In this document: one piece after another, positions 46,961 to 60,171 of the stretch
How positions within the stretch are numbered: the first letter of the stretch is position 1
Layout of the letters: the number at the start of each line of letters is the position of its first letter
Assembly (NCBI GenBank): GCA_030704615.1
Contig: CM060731.1
Location: 81,014,756-81,078,755, forward strand
DNA length: 64,000 nt
Direction of reading: 5' to 3'
From: Takakia lepidozioides
Taxonomy: Eukaryota > Streptophyta > Takakiopsida > Takakiales > Takakiaceae
Translations under genes and position numbers: made by a program
Notes under the pieces: model-generated
What the model was told of the DNA's origin: nothing
The model's database searches: none
What the model saw: the letters and a program-made list of their open reading frames with translations, nothing else

Positions 46961-48600
46961 TCCCATTGAAGGAAACGTTTCAGAAGGGCGATATGGTGAA
47001 GGGTGCGTAGGTGAGATGGACCTTGTGGTCTGCAGCAGCTTCGTCACTCCTCAACTGATTTCAGAAGGGCTTGTTATGCTTCTTCCATGGAATTTGTTAA
47101 CTTCCAAGTAAAGCCCACCATGTCCATGGCATGTCACTCTCAGTTGATTACAGAACGAATCGCACTTTTATGCATGTCACTCAAGTTGCACAGCGAGATT
47201 GATCTCTGCAGCAAATGCATCCACCATAATCACTTTTGGCCCAGTGGGTTTTCAGTGGTCAGACATTTTGCTCTCTCCAGTGCCTCCATAGAGTACAGCA
47301 ACTGAAAGGCTCTTGTGCAACTAAAGGAGGTCCATCTCTAAGTAGAACAAAAGATGTGCTAATTCCTTGACATAACCCAGAACGGGTTTCAAGTTAGGGC
47401 ACAAAACAAAACTACATGGATCCGCACCGATACCTTTTAGTCTCCCCACCTCAGTAGAGTGATACAAGACGCCACATGCACTCTATCGAGACAAACAAAT
47501 TCAGCAAGGCCAAATCCTCCACACTCTCAAGCACCTCTCCCAAAGTAACTTCCCCCTTAATCTTTTCTCTCTCCCCCTAGCCACAGGGAAATTTCTGTCG
47601 ACCTGAACACTCCAGAGACTCTTGCGAAAATATTGAATTTAGAAGGCTGAATTCTGCAAGAGTGGTGAAAGCTGTCACATGACCTTCATCAGGTAGTTGA
47701 CTCACCAAAGAGCAGAAGGAACACATGCAGCAGGTCCCCAATTTGGGCATTATCCTACTATAAAACTTGACTGCTAGTTCAACAAAACCCAAGTTCACAT
47801 CAAACAGGAGGGTGACTAACATAAACAGCCACAACTCCAGGTTTACTCCATCCTCCCAGGACCAGAGAACCCTGTCAAGACTGGGACTTCCCAACGGCCC
47901 CTGACACATGAATCTAGACCTACATGGGGGCAACATCTAACATAAAAGGGGAGTCACAACAAACCCAGGAATCAATCTCTGCACCAAATGCATCCACCAT
48001 CATTTGCAGCACCAATTTCACAGTTAACTTATGGCCCAGCAGTTCAACTGGGCAGAGACCATGAGTCTCGCTGTCTGCCTCCATAGAGTTCATCATCAAG
48101 ACAACTACCTATTCAGGCTGTTCCGCAGAGCTACCCAGACATCACAAAAGAGGGTCCATCCTCCAACAAAAATATGGCACTACATTTCCTAGTCATCCAT
48201 AACCAAGAATTGGTGTAGATTAGGTACAGAACAAGATTCCATGGATCAAAGAGCAATCTTCTTTTACTGATAGGAGAACTCCCCAAGGTTGCCAGAACAG
48301 TTGTGGAACTGTATCATGCCCAGTGGGAGCCCATCCACTTGTGATGGTCAAATTGGACCACTAGAAATAAAGAAAGCACAGCAGAAAGATGACTACCTGA
48401 GAGGGAGGCATCGAAAACAGCTAGGCAACATTATCTAGGGTGACAGATGTGCTCAGTCTCTCAGACCAAATATTATGTACACACATTCAAGTCTCTCCAT
48501 CTAAACAAACAGAGAGATTATACCCCCAACATGCACTGTGTGTGCACACAAAGCAAGCTAACCTTGTAAAATACTTCACTCTCTGTGGCATCTCCCTCCT
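46961..48600. other. Intergenic with a diverged internal duplication
   Basis: Segments near 47200-47300 and 47970-48100 share words such as caaatgcatccaccat and gcctccatagagt, suggesting an old duplication about 780-800 bases apart. No gene is supported. Confidence 0.4.
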
Positions 48601-48610
48601 GTATCTTCTC

Positions 48611-49004
<394 letters not shown>

Positions 49005-49117
49005 AGAAAATTAGAACAGAAGTTGGTTGACAAGAAAATAGGTGTGTGGCACATACAGCAACCAAAAGAGTGGGGAGATATAAAACATAAATATAGATAG
49101 CCAAGATGGTGTTTCCT

Positions 49118-52100
49118 CTACAACAGAGCCACGAAGACTGGGGTATCAGGGCGGGGGCCCACGAGGGTACGATACACATACAATTTGTCAACCTGGACGT
49201 CATCGCTCTCAGTATCCTTGATTATCTCAACATTGAGAGAGCGATTCTTGTCAGCCAAGAACTGGCATCCATAAAGAGTAACCGGGCAATTTGACATCCA
49301 CAAAGACCTCATTGACTCATATCTGTGGATTCCGGCAAGGAGGGCTTCATCTCCAAAGGGGCTATCCCGAATCTCAAGCTTCCGCAGACTGTTGCACCCA
49401 CTCAAAATGTACTGCATGCCCCGATCACTTTGACCAGCAAATGCTACCGAAAGGGTCTCGAGCTGCTTAGCATAGCAGGCAATGTACTGAAAGGTCTTAT
49501 CGGTCAGCAAGCCAGAGAGAGCAAGACGCCGCAAGCCTTTGCATTGCTTAACCACCGCCCCGAAAGCTTCATCCAAAGGTTCACCAGTCAAATAGTCGGG
49601 CTCATACGGCTCCATTATACACAGGCGAAAGTGTGTCATTCTCTGGCAATTCCTTGCAAATGTGGCCACTGCAGCATTAGTCATTTGCTTGCAAAAGTAG
49701 AGGATCTTCCGCAGGTTGGGGCAACCCTCTGAGATGGCAACCAGACCCTCTTCAGTAGCACAACCTTCCTGATTGACAGGATACACCCGAAGCTCTCGCA
49801 AGTCCTTGCACGTCATTGCCGCTGCAAGTAGCCCCCTATCGCCCACACAATCTTGCACCTAATAGCAAGCACACAGACTTTAATAAAAGTTACAACAAAT
49901 CATTCCGAGTTTCGCAGACATAGCTGACAAAGCATATGGTTCCCATAGCCGATAATAATGCAAACATCAATAGACAACCATGTGTTTCACAGAATCTGGT
50001 GATCCACATTATTACCTATGGCAGGCATAAATTAAGCAGCCTGGATCACCATCCAAATGGATAGAGCCTCCCAAGATAGGACAAGGAGGTGAACCTGGTT
50101 GTTTAGAGCAGTCGTAAGCGTGCATGGAGATTCTGGCTACATACTTGCTATGTACAGACCCCTGGATCTTAAATATTGAAATGCTTCAATAATGTACCAA
50201 GAACCCTAATGGCATAAAATTGCTCTCACCTGACCAACTGCTAGGTAGGTGGCAAGGGGTAATCAATACTCAATAGATAATAATAAAATGCAGGCCGGTG
50301 AATTTCAAGTATACAACACATGGACTTACTGAACCTAGAGATGATTCTCCTGCCGACCAGGAAGACCATACATTTAGCTTCTACGGACCCCATTATGATG
50401 GGCCTTGTCTTCCATTACTATGTATTGCACAACAGCCCTAAGAAATACCTGTGTTAGCTGTGAAGCTCTCTCTCTATCCCTTCCCTTCAGACCCTGATGG
50501 GTGTGAAACCCACGCAAGACTCAAGGAGGGTAAATTTCCCACAGGGTCAACGGCCATAAGGCTATAGCCAGCCAACTTACCAAGAGGACGGGAACATTTG
50601 ATCTTCCCTTCCCCATCTTTTCTTCAAGGGCTCAAAAGAGGGATCACAAGCTAGACTCCAGCACTGAAAGGGGGTGACACAAGCCAAAGGAGACCAGCGG
50701 AGGGAGGACAGGTGCTACATATACCCTCGATAACCACAATTCTTGACTTCCAAAGATGATAGATAACCAAGTGCATCACCCCTAGTCACAAACAAGAAGA
50801 TAAGAAAACTGTAGAGAAGGACCACATGTGTTTGTAGTTGTGAATTCTTATTTAGCGAGTTCTTATTGATGAGAGAAAAGCGCCAGTTCTCTTGACAAGG
50901 TGGAACCCACCAGCAGGCGCTGCAGCTTATGGCAGTAGCTGATGAGCTTCGCAAAGTCGGTGGTTGGTACGAGAACGTCACTCAGGTTGAGGCTGGTTAA
51001 GTTCAGGCAGACCGGCCACAAAGTTGGGATACACGTTGGCACCACCTCCCAGATCCCTGAGATACTCCGGATATTTTTACACCTCACCAGGGCAGACTGA
51101 AGTTCGGAAAGCTGCGCCCACGAAAGGTTCTGAGAATAAGATCCAGTGCCCAGCTCAGTCAACTGGGGGGCCCGTTGAAGAAGCCGTTGCAGCTGTTCAA
51201 GGTTAATTTCCTTGTTCAACTTCAATCGCGTCAGGGAGGGGCATCGTGCCACCAGGTTCTCAAGTGCGTTGAAGTCGACATAGTCAACTATACTGCGGAC
51301 TGTGGCAAAGTTGAGAGACACCAGCGATGTATACGTCTCGGGAAAGCTGCTTAACCATTCGCCACCCCGAATCTCAATGTCATTCTCCACAAGTTCCAGT
51401 TCAGCTAGGTTCCTGCATTCCAATTCCACCCATCATTTGAACTGCTGAGTCAACACATGTATGTTTGACATCTTCAACACAAAGGCCCTTCACTGCAACC
51501 CTTACTCATCCACAGGGCTTGTGAGATCAAGATTAGCACTTCACCTGCAGAAGTCCCATTATCTGCTCTAAGAGATCCACCTCCTAGGATCCAACACACT
51601 TCCCAATAAACCCTACATCTGTCCTGTTTGCAACTATTCCCTTCGGATTAAGCAAGCAAGCTCCATGAAACCCCTGAGATTCAAAGCCAACAGACCCTTC
51701 CCAGATTGGACCTTCAAAGCTCAAACCCCACTTCTTGGTCCCCACAACTCAATCCAGGAGGAAATGGTGCTTATTGTGCATAGAAGTAACCCACCTCCCT
51801 ATACAAGTACTCGCACACCCTCCCTTTGTCCTATACGCCCTTCTGATTGTCAGCTTTCCCTCTCTAAACTCCCTGATCTATCAAGGTCTGGCGACACACC
51901 CTCCTCACTACTTTCCTCCCCACTTCCTGATCCCCACCACTCAATCCAGGAGGAAATGGTGCTTATCGGGCCTGGAAGTAACCCACCTCCCTATGCAAGT
52001 ACTCACACAACCTCCCTTTGTCACATACGTCCTTCTGACTGTCAGCTTTGCCTCTCTAAACTCCCTGATCTATCTAAGGTCTAGCAACAAAACCTCCTCA

Positions 52101-52794
52101 TTACTTTCTTTCCATATTCGTCAAGGACCTCATTTGGACTGACTTGTCACCGTCTAAATGCTTCGCTAAAGAACAAACCTACAAAACAGAAAGAAAGCAG
52201 TGCTCACCGGCAGTTTCTTGTGACCTCTGCCAGCCCATCAGTGCTGAAACCATCGCAACTAGTTAGAGACAAGACTCGGAAGTTGGGAAAAGACCGGACC
52301 AATATTGACAGGCTCTCATCAGACACTGTCATGCGCTTGAGGCAGAGTTCCTCCAGCCCTAGGGAAGCCCTAGCCATAGCAACGATCCAAGGAAATACGA
52401 AAGCTCCCCAGTTCATGGGAACGAGCCCAAAATCAGTGAATCTTGGTCGTCCTTTCATGACAAGTGCCTTCATCTTTGGAAACCGCCCAATCAGATGTTC
52501 TGGGGAAGTAGCATAACAGTTTCCAATGAACACTCTCTTTCTACTCCATGCTTCTGTCCTGCACCACGCCCTGCAGACCAGAGATACGGCGTTTCTGTCC
52601 GTGTGCGACGTCAGGAAGACTAGCACATGCTCTAGTACCTCATCAGGGAAGGAGGAGGGCATCTCTCCCTCCCTCTCGCTCTCTAGAGATTCCATAACTG
52701 GCTCCTTTACTATATACTTGATAGGTTTCCCTGACCCCTCTATTCTCTTCTTAGATTCCTCATTGTTCCAGACCCCTCGAACCATGATCCCCAA
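49118..52794 (-). CDS. TIR1: TIR1/AFB/COI1-type F-box leucine-rich-repeat receptor protein
   Basis: Three exons, 52794-52208, 51412-50911 and 49858-49118, with GT/AG borders and matching phases, giving 609 aa (TIR1 is 594). It is the substrate-binding subunit of an SCF ubiquitin ligase family that recognises Aux/IAA (TIR1) or JAZ (COI1) repressors through a hormone. The F-box ([14 protein letters not shown] ... [11 protein letters not shown]) is at about residues 48-90, then [11 protein letters not shown] and LRRs. Diagnostic TIR1-family blocks include [92 protein letters not shown] and [14 protein letters not shown]. Compared with Arabidopsis TIR1, the auxin-pocket residues Phe79, Phe82, Arg403 and Ser438 are kept ([24 protein letters not shown]). 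His78 is Arg and Phe351 is Tyr; the Arg is as in COI1. The first ATG of the open frame is used, and a later one (MESLESE) is possible. Confidence 0.95.
51726..52097. repeat. 192-bp tandem duplication in intron 1 of the F-box gene
   Basis: The segment beginning actcaatccaggaggaaatg at about 51747 recurs at about 51939 with roughly 90 percent identity over some 180 bases. It lies wholly within the intron between 51413 and 52207. Confidence 0.85.
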
Positions 52795-55300
52795 TACATG
52801 GCATATGCCTCTTCAATCTATCCAGCCGCATCCACCTGCAGCAGCAGTCAGCTCTTTACGGCCTGGGCTCCAGACACATGTTTACCTCTTTGCCTGCCTC
52901 CTTCACATCTGTTAGAAAGTGCTCAGGACTTCCACCTAATCCCGTGATGATGTGGAGAGACTTCCCACACAGGGAAATATCATCCCTCTTTCATTCACGA
53001 CTAGGCTCTCCACAGCAATAAAGGCGTTCTTTCTACTGCACCTGTGAATTACAAGCCAGGATTTCAGTCGAGTGTGGTCCTCCAGGACCTGAGTAAAGAG
53101 GTGGCCCTTGTTTATCACTTCTTCAACGAATAAAGAGGCAGCTAATCAAAGATCTTTGCTTGTGAAGCCCTGACTCCACCTGGACCCACACTCCATCCCC
53201 CATCAAGTAGCTATCAGTGGTCTGTGCACCATGTAAGCCTCGTCGCTCGACTGGAGTTTACGACGATATCGCACCTAAGCTTGACCTCGGCTTCACCCAG
53301 ATGCTCCACTGCATGTAGCTTGTCTCCTTCACAGGATACAACCATAGGCCCTGATACTGACCGAATGCTTACACAACACACCGATAGGTCCTGCAATTTC
53401 CACAAACGGCAATGTGGCGATCACAAAATAAATGCTCCCCTTCGTCCTGGTTCAGCTGTTCGATCCCTCAGAAAACAATTCCGAAAACTGTTCGAGTACA
53501 CATGTATTTCACCAGACTCATGCATCACGGAGGCTATTCCAGAACAGCGCCTGCAATACTGTAAAAGTGCCTATGTTGGATGCTTCACAAGAAGCACCCA
53601 AGGCTATCAGCCAGCTTACTTTGCGGTGCCTCGATAGGTTTCCGGCTCAACCATCACCTATCTGTCCCTGGCTCAATCAAACGTTATAGTCCGAAAACCG
53701 ACGTCAAGCCACGGCCGAGCAACCTGAGCTAGAATAAATGTGTGTTGACAATAACACGCATCGAACCCGCTTACCTACTGCGAGCGCAAGACACATAAAA
53801 TGGCCAAGAAACGGACAAAGACGGTGGTTCACTACTCACTACTCCAAAGCCGGAACACCTCGGAAGAACAGAGAAGCGGAAGAAGAAACAAACGAAGGGA
53901 AGTGACCAAAAAGAACAAAAAAACTTGGACCTTTTGCTAAGGACGGGAGAAGCGAGATCTGGATACAAAGAATGGTGAAGATATTATAGTTGCGAGCCGG
54001 AAGTGAAACCCGTAAGACATGAAAGTGAAGCGCGGTGTGAGTCGAAGAGGAAGCGGAAGCTTCCGCTAAAAGCTAGGAGTGGCAAAGTGGATGTGACCAA
54101 CAGACGAGATGCGAGAGCGGCAGACGAAACACAGACTCTGACACGGGACTGGAACCAAGGGCCCCCACGCTAGCGAGACCCACCACGAGACCACAGGGTA
54201 AACAAATCTAAGACAGCAGTTACAGCCACCACAGACAGCGACAGCTGCACGAGATAACGATGTCCCGGTTGCACACGAGACAGCGACTTGACAACGACCT
54301 CAAAGCACTGCGAACGACAGTCTGCAGAGCACCTCCCCCGTACAAAGCACTCACAGCGCGCGAGCAAACAAACTCGAGCGAGCGAAGCGATCGAGCAGCG
54401 CAGTGCGAGCGAGACCGACGCAGCGAGAGAGACGACCAGCCTGGAATCTACCCCTCTCTTACCTCGCCAGTTTACCCCCTCACCCATTTCGCCGTAATTC
54501 TCCCCATCGCCATTTTCCGCATAATTACGGCTAAACCAAGTCCGAGGCTCCTTGTACGCTCAAGATCTTGCTATCGTACTCAGATATGGATATATCTACA
54601 ACTACGTACATATCTGTATGTATTGTACGAGGCAGAATGTACGTAGAGTATGGCGGTGATTGGGGGTTGACTGATAAGGGCCCCACTCCATTTTCTTTGT
54701 GCAGACGGGCAGACGGGCAGACCACAAAGGAAATGTTTCTGCGTTTTTGGCTCAGTAGGGTGCTTTGAATGATGTTGGACTGGGCTCCGTATATAGAAGA
54801 CAGTAAAAAGACAATTAGGATATATTTAGTTGGTGTAATGAAAGAGAATTAAGATCATTTTTTTTCTGTCAGTGTATTTGGTTCATAAACACAAGCGGCT
54901 AGTCGGGTGATGGCTCTTTCATCCCTACTTCAACGAATAAAACCTCACAGAATGGTCTACTTTTCATCCATTTCTTTTCCTGAAGCCAAGGGGGGTGTTA
55001 CTTGGGGAGGGTAGAAGAGGATGAAACTGGCGTTTGGCAGCGAGGAGGAGAATTATGACTCCATTGCACAGCTGTCCTGCAGGTTAAAAAATAAAAAACT
55101 GGGTATGGATAATATTTTACTGGGGGCTGATCGCGCGTGCGGCTGTCAGTGGCACATGTGAGCGTGCTATAATAACATTGAATGTGGGGCAAGGGTGTGA
55201 TAAAGGTACCCTACAGTTATTACCCAAAGCTCTAGTGTATTTTGCAGGACAAAAACCCAAAAAAAAAAAAAAAAAAAAACTTCATTCCATAAAATGCAAA
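52795..55300. other. Upstream region of the F-box gene; no separate gene established
   Basis: Probably contains the promoter and 5' leader of the minus-strand F-box gene. The stretch 54150-54480 is GC-rich with repeated gcgagcga words. A minus-strand reading near 53120-52936 (HLFTQVLEDHTRLKSWLVIH...) looks protein-like but has no recognised family or start. Confidence 0.4.
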
Positions 55301-55309
55301 AAGCAACAT

Positions 55310-55390
55310 ACACATGAAGGGACCCTGAGGGGGGAATATTGATGATTGACTATCATCGCCACCTTTGCAATCATACTACATCGTGTATAC
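55310..55390. repeat. Dispersed repeat shared with 45003-45080
   Basis: Second copy of the aagggaccc...ttgatgattga element, here preceded by a poly-A run (55259-55279). Confidence 0.6.
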
Positions 55391-55469
55391 ATACGTATTC
55401 GTATTCGTATTCATTTCATGGTACTACTACGACCCAGAAAGGCCAGCAGCAGCCATCCTCTTCACTGTT

Positions 55470-56010
55470 TAGCAAATGTTTTGTTGAGTTGCTGCAAGGA
55501 GAGGGGAAGATGTCGAAGCAGCCATCGCAAGATTTTGGGATTGCATACTCGGAGGTTGAAGCACTCCAACTCAGTCTCCTAAGTAGTTCAGAGCTTAACA
55601 ACAATGACACGTTCATATTGTTTCTATATTGATGAAGAAAACTAATGTGAATGGCAGAATCATGCATGGTAGCCAATAGACGATTCTGAAAAATCCCAAT
55701 CCAAAAGAGGCAATGTGCACACTCTTGCATTGAGCTTCTCTGCAATGCCCAAATCTTTAGCAGCTCCAGAATGAGGACCAACAACACTAGCTCTTCGTCA
55801 TCCATCTTGAACCCAGCTGTAACAGAGTAGAGCATTCCCCTCCTCTGTTGATGTGCCTTCCTAATCGCGGAAAAAAATACAGTATGTAAATCAAAGAGAA
55901 GCCGAAGCGAAGAAGAAAAGACGGGTGGCCGAAGCAGCAAGGAGGAAAAGAACTTAAGGAGATTTTAGCCTTTCCACGTAGCATATAATTATTTGATGAG
56001 GTAATATAGG
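55470..56010 (-). mobile_element. Harbinger-like repeat, copy 2
   Basis: Same family and orientation as 24070-24640. The minus-strand reading holds TAGFKMDDEELVLLVLILEL, a Harbinger-transposase-like N-terminus, without the catalytic region. A block homologous to the end of copy 1 lies at 56213-56290 but in the opposite relative orientation. Confidence 0.45.
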
Positions 56011-56290
56011 TAACATCTTCCTAGTTAACTAAAAGCATACAATAAACAGTGTTTTCTATATATTACAATTGAAAATTAACTTTGCAGTGGGCCCGGTGTG
56101 AACATTTTCTTTTTCTTTTCTTTTTTCCTGAGAGGAAGCCCATTAAAAGCTTTATCTGAATTATTGAAGAGAAATTCCCTTTAACAAAAACAAAAAGAGA
56201 AAAAACATTTTTTAAAGTTACATGCGAGATGGTATATTACCATCAAATGCTAAGTAAGCAATGCCAAAGTGAGGTAACATGTGGTGTGAA

Positions 56291-56877
56291 TGGTACCTAT
56301 GTAGGTACAACCCTATGTAGAGCACACATGGCAGTAGTTAGATGTTTCTAATGCAGGAGATAGGTTAGAAAGTTAGAATAAGGTAATTGTGTAGATTGTG
56401 TATCTTGTGAGTATCTACTAGTGTTATGTGGGTAGATCATTTATCCTTATCCTGATTTCCCCTCCAGATAATTTCGGGCAAATGATCTACTTGCACAACA
56501 CTGGTATCTACAAAGCTCTGAATTCCAACATTGATTGGTTTGAGGGGACTTGTGTTCTATGTTCCGTCTTTGTTAGTGGTGGGCTAGGATAGGGGGCGCA
56601 TCTTCTCTGTTTGGATTGAATGGCATTTCATGTGAAGAATTGTTTATAAGCAATGTGTATTGCAAAGTCGTGATAGTTCCTCTGCCAGCGTGTTCTCACA
56701 GTCCGCCTTCATCTTCGTCTTGCACTATTTCCCACGAGGCATGAGCCCATGGCCCCTAAGAACACTCCATGATGTGCCTCTGCCCCGCTTTAAACACAAG
56801 GTACATTTTAAGTTTAACGCCGACCCTCCCTACAAGGTCACAGCCATTTATCCTGTGTTAAGTTTGACAACCAAGTT
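56291..56877. other. Intergenic, no gene seen
   Basis: No motif or repeat was recognised here on either strand. Confidence 0.4.
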
Positions 56878-56878
56878 G

Positions 56879-57030
56879 TAGCCCAGCGGTAATGGGCACA
56901 TACCACCTTGGAAGTGGTTGTGGGGTCAATCCACCCTTGGTGTCACAAAGGTGTCCACCTTCCTAGCGGAAGGCAGTAATCCTTCAGGGTGAAGAGACAC
57001 CATAATTTAGCCTTCCTTCGGGAGGCGTCT

Positions 57031-57060
<30 letters not shown>
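56879..57060 (+). repeat. tRNA-derived SINE with TA/TG tail
   Basis: The head has an A-box (tagcccagcggtaatgggc) and, about 30 bases later, a B-box-like ggggtcaatccac, then a non-tRNA body and a simple (TA)n(TG)n tail at about 57031-57060. The layout is that of a plant SINE. The body contains a short hairpin (gccttccttcgggaggc). Confidence 0.55.
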
Positions 57061-57061
<1 letters not shown>

Positions 57062-58689
57062 TAAGTTTTTTTAATCTTTATACAGTCTATGACGGTAGAT
57101 ATATTTGAACGGCTTCGGATGAGCCTCACATATCAGTGCTTCCCATTCATCAGGGTCGTCCTAATGGTACGTCTGACGCGCTTCGACGTGCACGGTGGAT
57201 TTTTTTCCCATGTCGGCATCCGGTGGGAAGCCCCCACCACTCCACTCAAAGAATCCTCCAATACAACACACATTGTTGGAATGTTAAAATAATAACTCAC
57301 AGTAACAATGGGCCCTTAGTATGATTTGTACGCGATTCGCTTTGTGTATAGAGGCAGGGAAGGCGCGCACATGGACTTTAGCTGACAGCAACAGTACAAA
57401 GACTCATAGAGAAGATTACAGAAATGTCAGGGACACTGGGGGTACCAATAAAACAACTGTATAGATATTTTTCTTGCTTCAACGTAACTCCCTTCAATAG
57501 TCTGTGACGCAAGGGATACAAAATATGCAAGAGAATTGCAAGCAAGAGAAAGGCAAGACGAAAAAATCACATAAATGAATGGAAAACTCGGGGTAGAAAC
57601 AAAATAATCCTATAGTGAATTCGAGTGGCTTCTCGCTTCACAACAACACCTCACCCAACAGTTTGTAACACAAGGAATTGAAAACATGTAGTAAGGAATT
57701 GCCTATAATACCACTTCAATCAGGAGCATATCTTTCAACACATTCATGCACATGAGAAGATGCATTGACGTGGTTGCCATCAATTGAAACACTCAAGCTA
57801 CAACATGGGGAGTGATAGGTGACGTCTCACCTTCGAATCGACAGCTCCGATGTGTGGGTGTAGACTAGTGTTGGACCGGTATACGTGGTCAAACCTCAGT
57901 ATGTAGTAAGGTATGAGTAATGGTTTGAATAACCATACCCTACTATTATGAAAGAACATGTAATATACCCAGGAGCATAACCTCCTGGAATGGATATTAA
58001 AATAAGCCTTTGCAGCTTTGTTTGCATCTTCACTTGTTTGCGAAATGATGATTGTTTGGGATGGAAGGTTGAAGTGGTATGCCCTTTGGGTTTAGAGTTA
58101 TCTCCAATGGTTTTTTTTTCCATCGATCTTGCAATTCTTCTGATTATGGAATGCATGTTTTTCTCAGATTTGCAGGATTGTATTGGGGACGAAGCATGTG
58201 ATATTATGATCACCACCGAGCCGGCTGAGACCACTTGCATGGAGTCTGGGTTGCGGCAACCTGTGGAGAGTCTGGATGAGGTGCGAGCTATTGAAGAATT
58301 AGCTGCATCAAAGGTTAGGTATGCAACTCTTGCCAAGAACCACCGATTTGGGTGCCCTTCCATTATTCTAGTGTCGTATGGGCATTCTTTAGTCTTCGCG
58401 ACTAGACAAGTGCGCGTAATATAACTGCACTTCAAATTATGAGGTGCATTCTTTGCCATAATCCCAGCTCTTTCTTTGAGCCACCTGCAAGCTCTCAGAG
58501 CTCCGAGCAACCCACCAAGCGAGCCATGAAGGGCTTGGCCCAATATAACCCTAGCTGCCATGGATCTATCTCCATGAAGAACCACCTGTTTAAATGAGCA
58601 TGCGAATGATTTTACACGATACAAGACAGAGTCCGAAACTGCTGAAAGTGGGATGGGGGAAGGCAGGAAGAAATGCAAAAAATTGAAAG
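57061..58689. other. Mostly intergenic; short coding-like stretch at 58170-58360
   Basis: A plus-strand reading after a CAG at about 58160 gives DLQDCIGDEACDIMITTEPA and onward to about 58350. It may be an upstream part of the hAT element that follows, but no domain is recognised. Confidence 0.35.
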
Positions 58690-59209
58690 GTTGTGAATCC
58701 CTCAGCAATCACTGATCACTTTGGAGGTCAAGAAGGTAATTACAAAAAAAATGATCTTCCACATCGAGGACTTGGCTTCACTTTTGATGCTTCAGTGTCA
58801 GCCGATGAAATCAATGAGGCAATGTTTGCATCTGAGCTACGATTATTTCGTTGCATGGCTGTTGTGAATGCAGAGACAGTGAACGTGGTGGAAAGAGCAT
58901 GTACTGAGGTTCCCCAATGTCGCCTCCTTAGTTCGACAGATCCTTGGAATTCTGGGATCGCAGATTGAGACTAATTGGATTTTTTCAATGGTGGGACTCC
59001 TCATCAACTCGCGACGTTGTCATCTTGGAATTATCAATCTTGACTCGCTTGTGATGATCTACAAGAACTGGCAAGAAGACGCAATGGATAGATGTTCATT
59101 TGCGTCCTCTATTGTCGCAGAAGTCTACTCCGCAGAGGCAGAGTTTCTTGATAACCACGAGGACGAGTTGGGGGGGGGGGACTTACAAGAGAATTTCTCT
59201 CTAATTTGA
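58690..59209 (+). pseudogene. hAT-type transposase C-terminal (dimerisation) fragment
   Basis: After one frame change near 58905 the reading is FPNVASLVRQILGILGSQIE, then FSMVGLL, SRRCHLGIINLDSLVMIYKN W and an acidic end (EAEFLDNHEDELGG) to TGA at 59207-59209. The block L..Q.L.ILGSQIET...FS.AG....RR..L...NLD.LV...KNW is the hAT dimerisation domain. The catalytic DDE part is not seen, so this is a remnant. Confidence 0.75.
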
Positions 59210-59954
59210 ATCACAAGTAGGATGGACAGATCAGACAACTAAATAGCTTGCATTTTTGTTAAATACTTTTCACTCCACTTCTCGAGTGATCAATTCAAAG
59301 TCGATCATTCTCAGTCACATCTATTCAACAAAGATGTCTTTGTGCAAAGTATTTTCCTCTCATTCAAACTTCGTATGTCTTTCATTGTTGTTTCATGAAC
59401 ACCCTAAAGTTTGCCTTCAATGTACCATTTCTATGTGCTTTATGAAGAGCTTGACTAATGACATTTCTGATTTTGTACCAATGTTCATATACCCCCATAT
59501 GAATATAATATACCAATACCATACTCATATACAATCCATTTTACATATTCTCTTACCGTATTGATACCATTGATACATTACAAGGTGATACCTGCCACCA
59601 TACCCTTACCAGCTTGGTATGATGCATAAGGAATGAGATCCTTCGTACCAGGACCAGTCTGGTATTTAAAAAATACATATATGGGTCCAATATATGGGTC
59701 CGACATTGGTGCGGACATCACAAGCACGCAACAATGATGACTGTGATCACATACGGCCATGTATGAATATGTATGACTATATGTGAAGATGCGTCACTAT
59801 CAGGGGCCATGTGTCATGATGGGATGGTGGGTGCTACCTAAATCATAACCGATTTTTAGAGCCGACTTGCTAACGTGGCCTGTTTCTACTGGATTTGAGG
59901 AGGGGTGCTTTATGTGGTATTCTATGACCTACTAGGTTTTAACTACTTACACGA
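59210..59954. other. AT-rich spacer
   Basis: No gene. Rich in ccatatgaatat- and tacca-type words at 59480-59700. Confidence 0.4.
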
Positions 59955-60171
59955 CTTGGTAGGTCCTGGCTCCCTGCTATATCCGGTGGTGGTAGGTCGG
60001 TACAAGGGTTAATTGACTCGCTCGCTGCCCTAAAAACCGGTTATGTCCGGTAGCGCTTGAGAGGAGCCCGTGCTATCGGATATAGCAGGTCGCCATGACA
60101 CCTCGCCGCTAACGCGGCTCGGTAGGTCCTGGCTCCTGCTATATCCGGTAGCAAGGCTCCTCTCGAATGCT
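59955..60171. repeat. Inverted and direct repeat cluster
   Basis: Imperfect 36-bp inverted arms at 60052-60088 and 60136-60171 (ggagcc, tgctatc/ggata, tagcag). In addition the direct repeat ggtaggtcctggctcc occurs at 59960 and 60121. Possibly a small foldback element. Ends not defined. Confidence 0.65.

Noticed and set aside
57896-58708. A 270-codon minus-strand open frame
   Set aside because: No recognised motifs, no splice support, and it overlaps a plus-strand coding-like stretch leading into the hAT fragment. Taken as chance.
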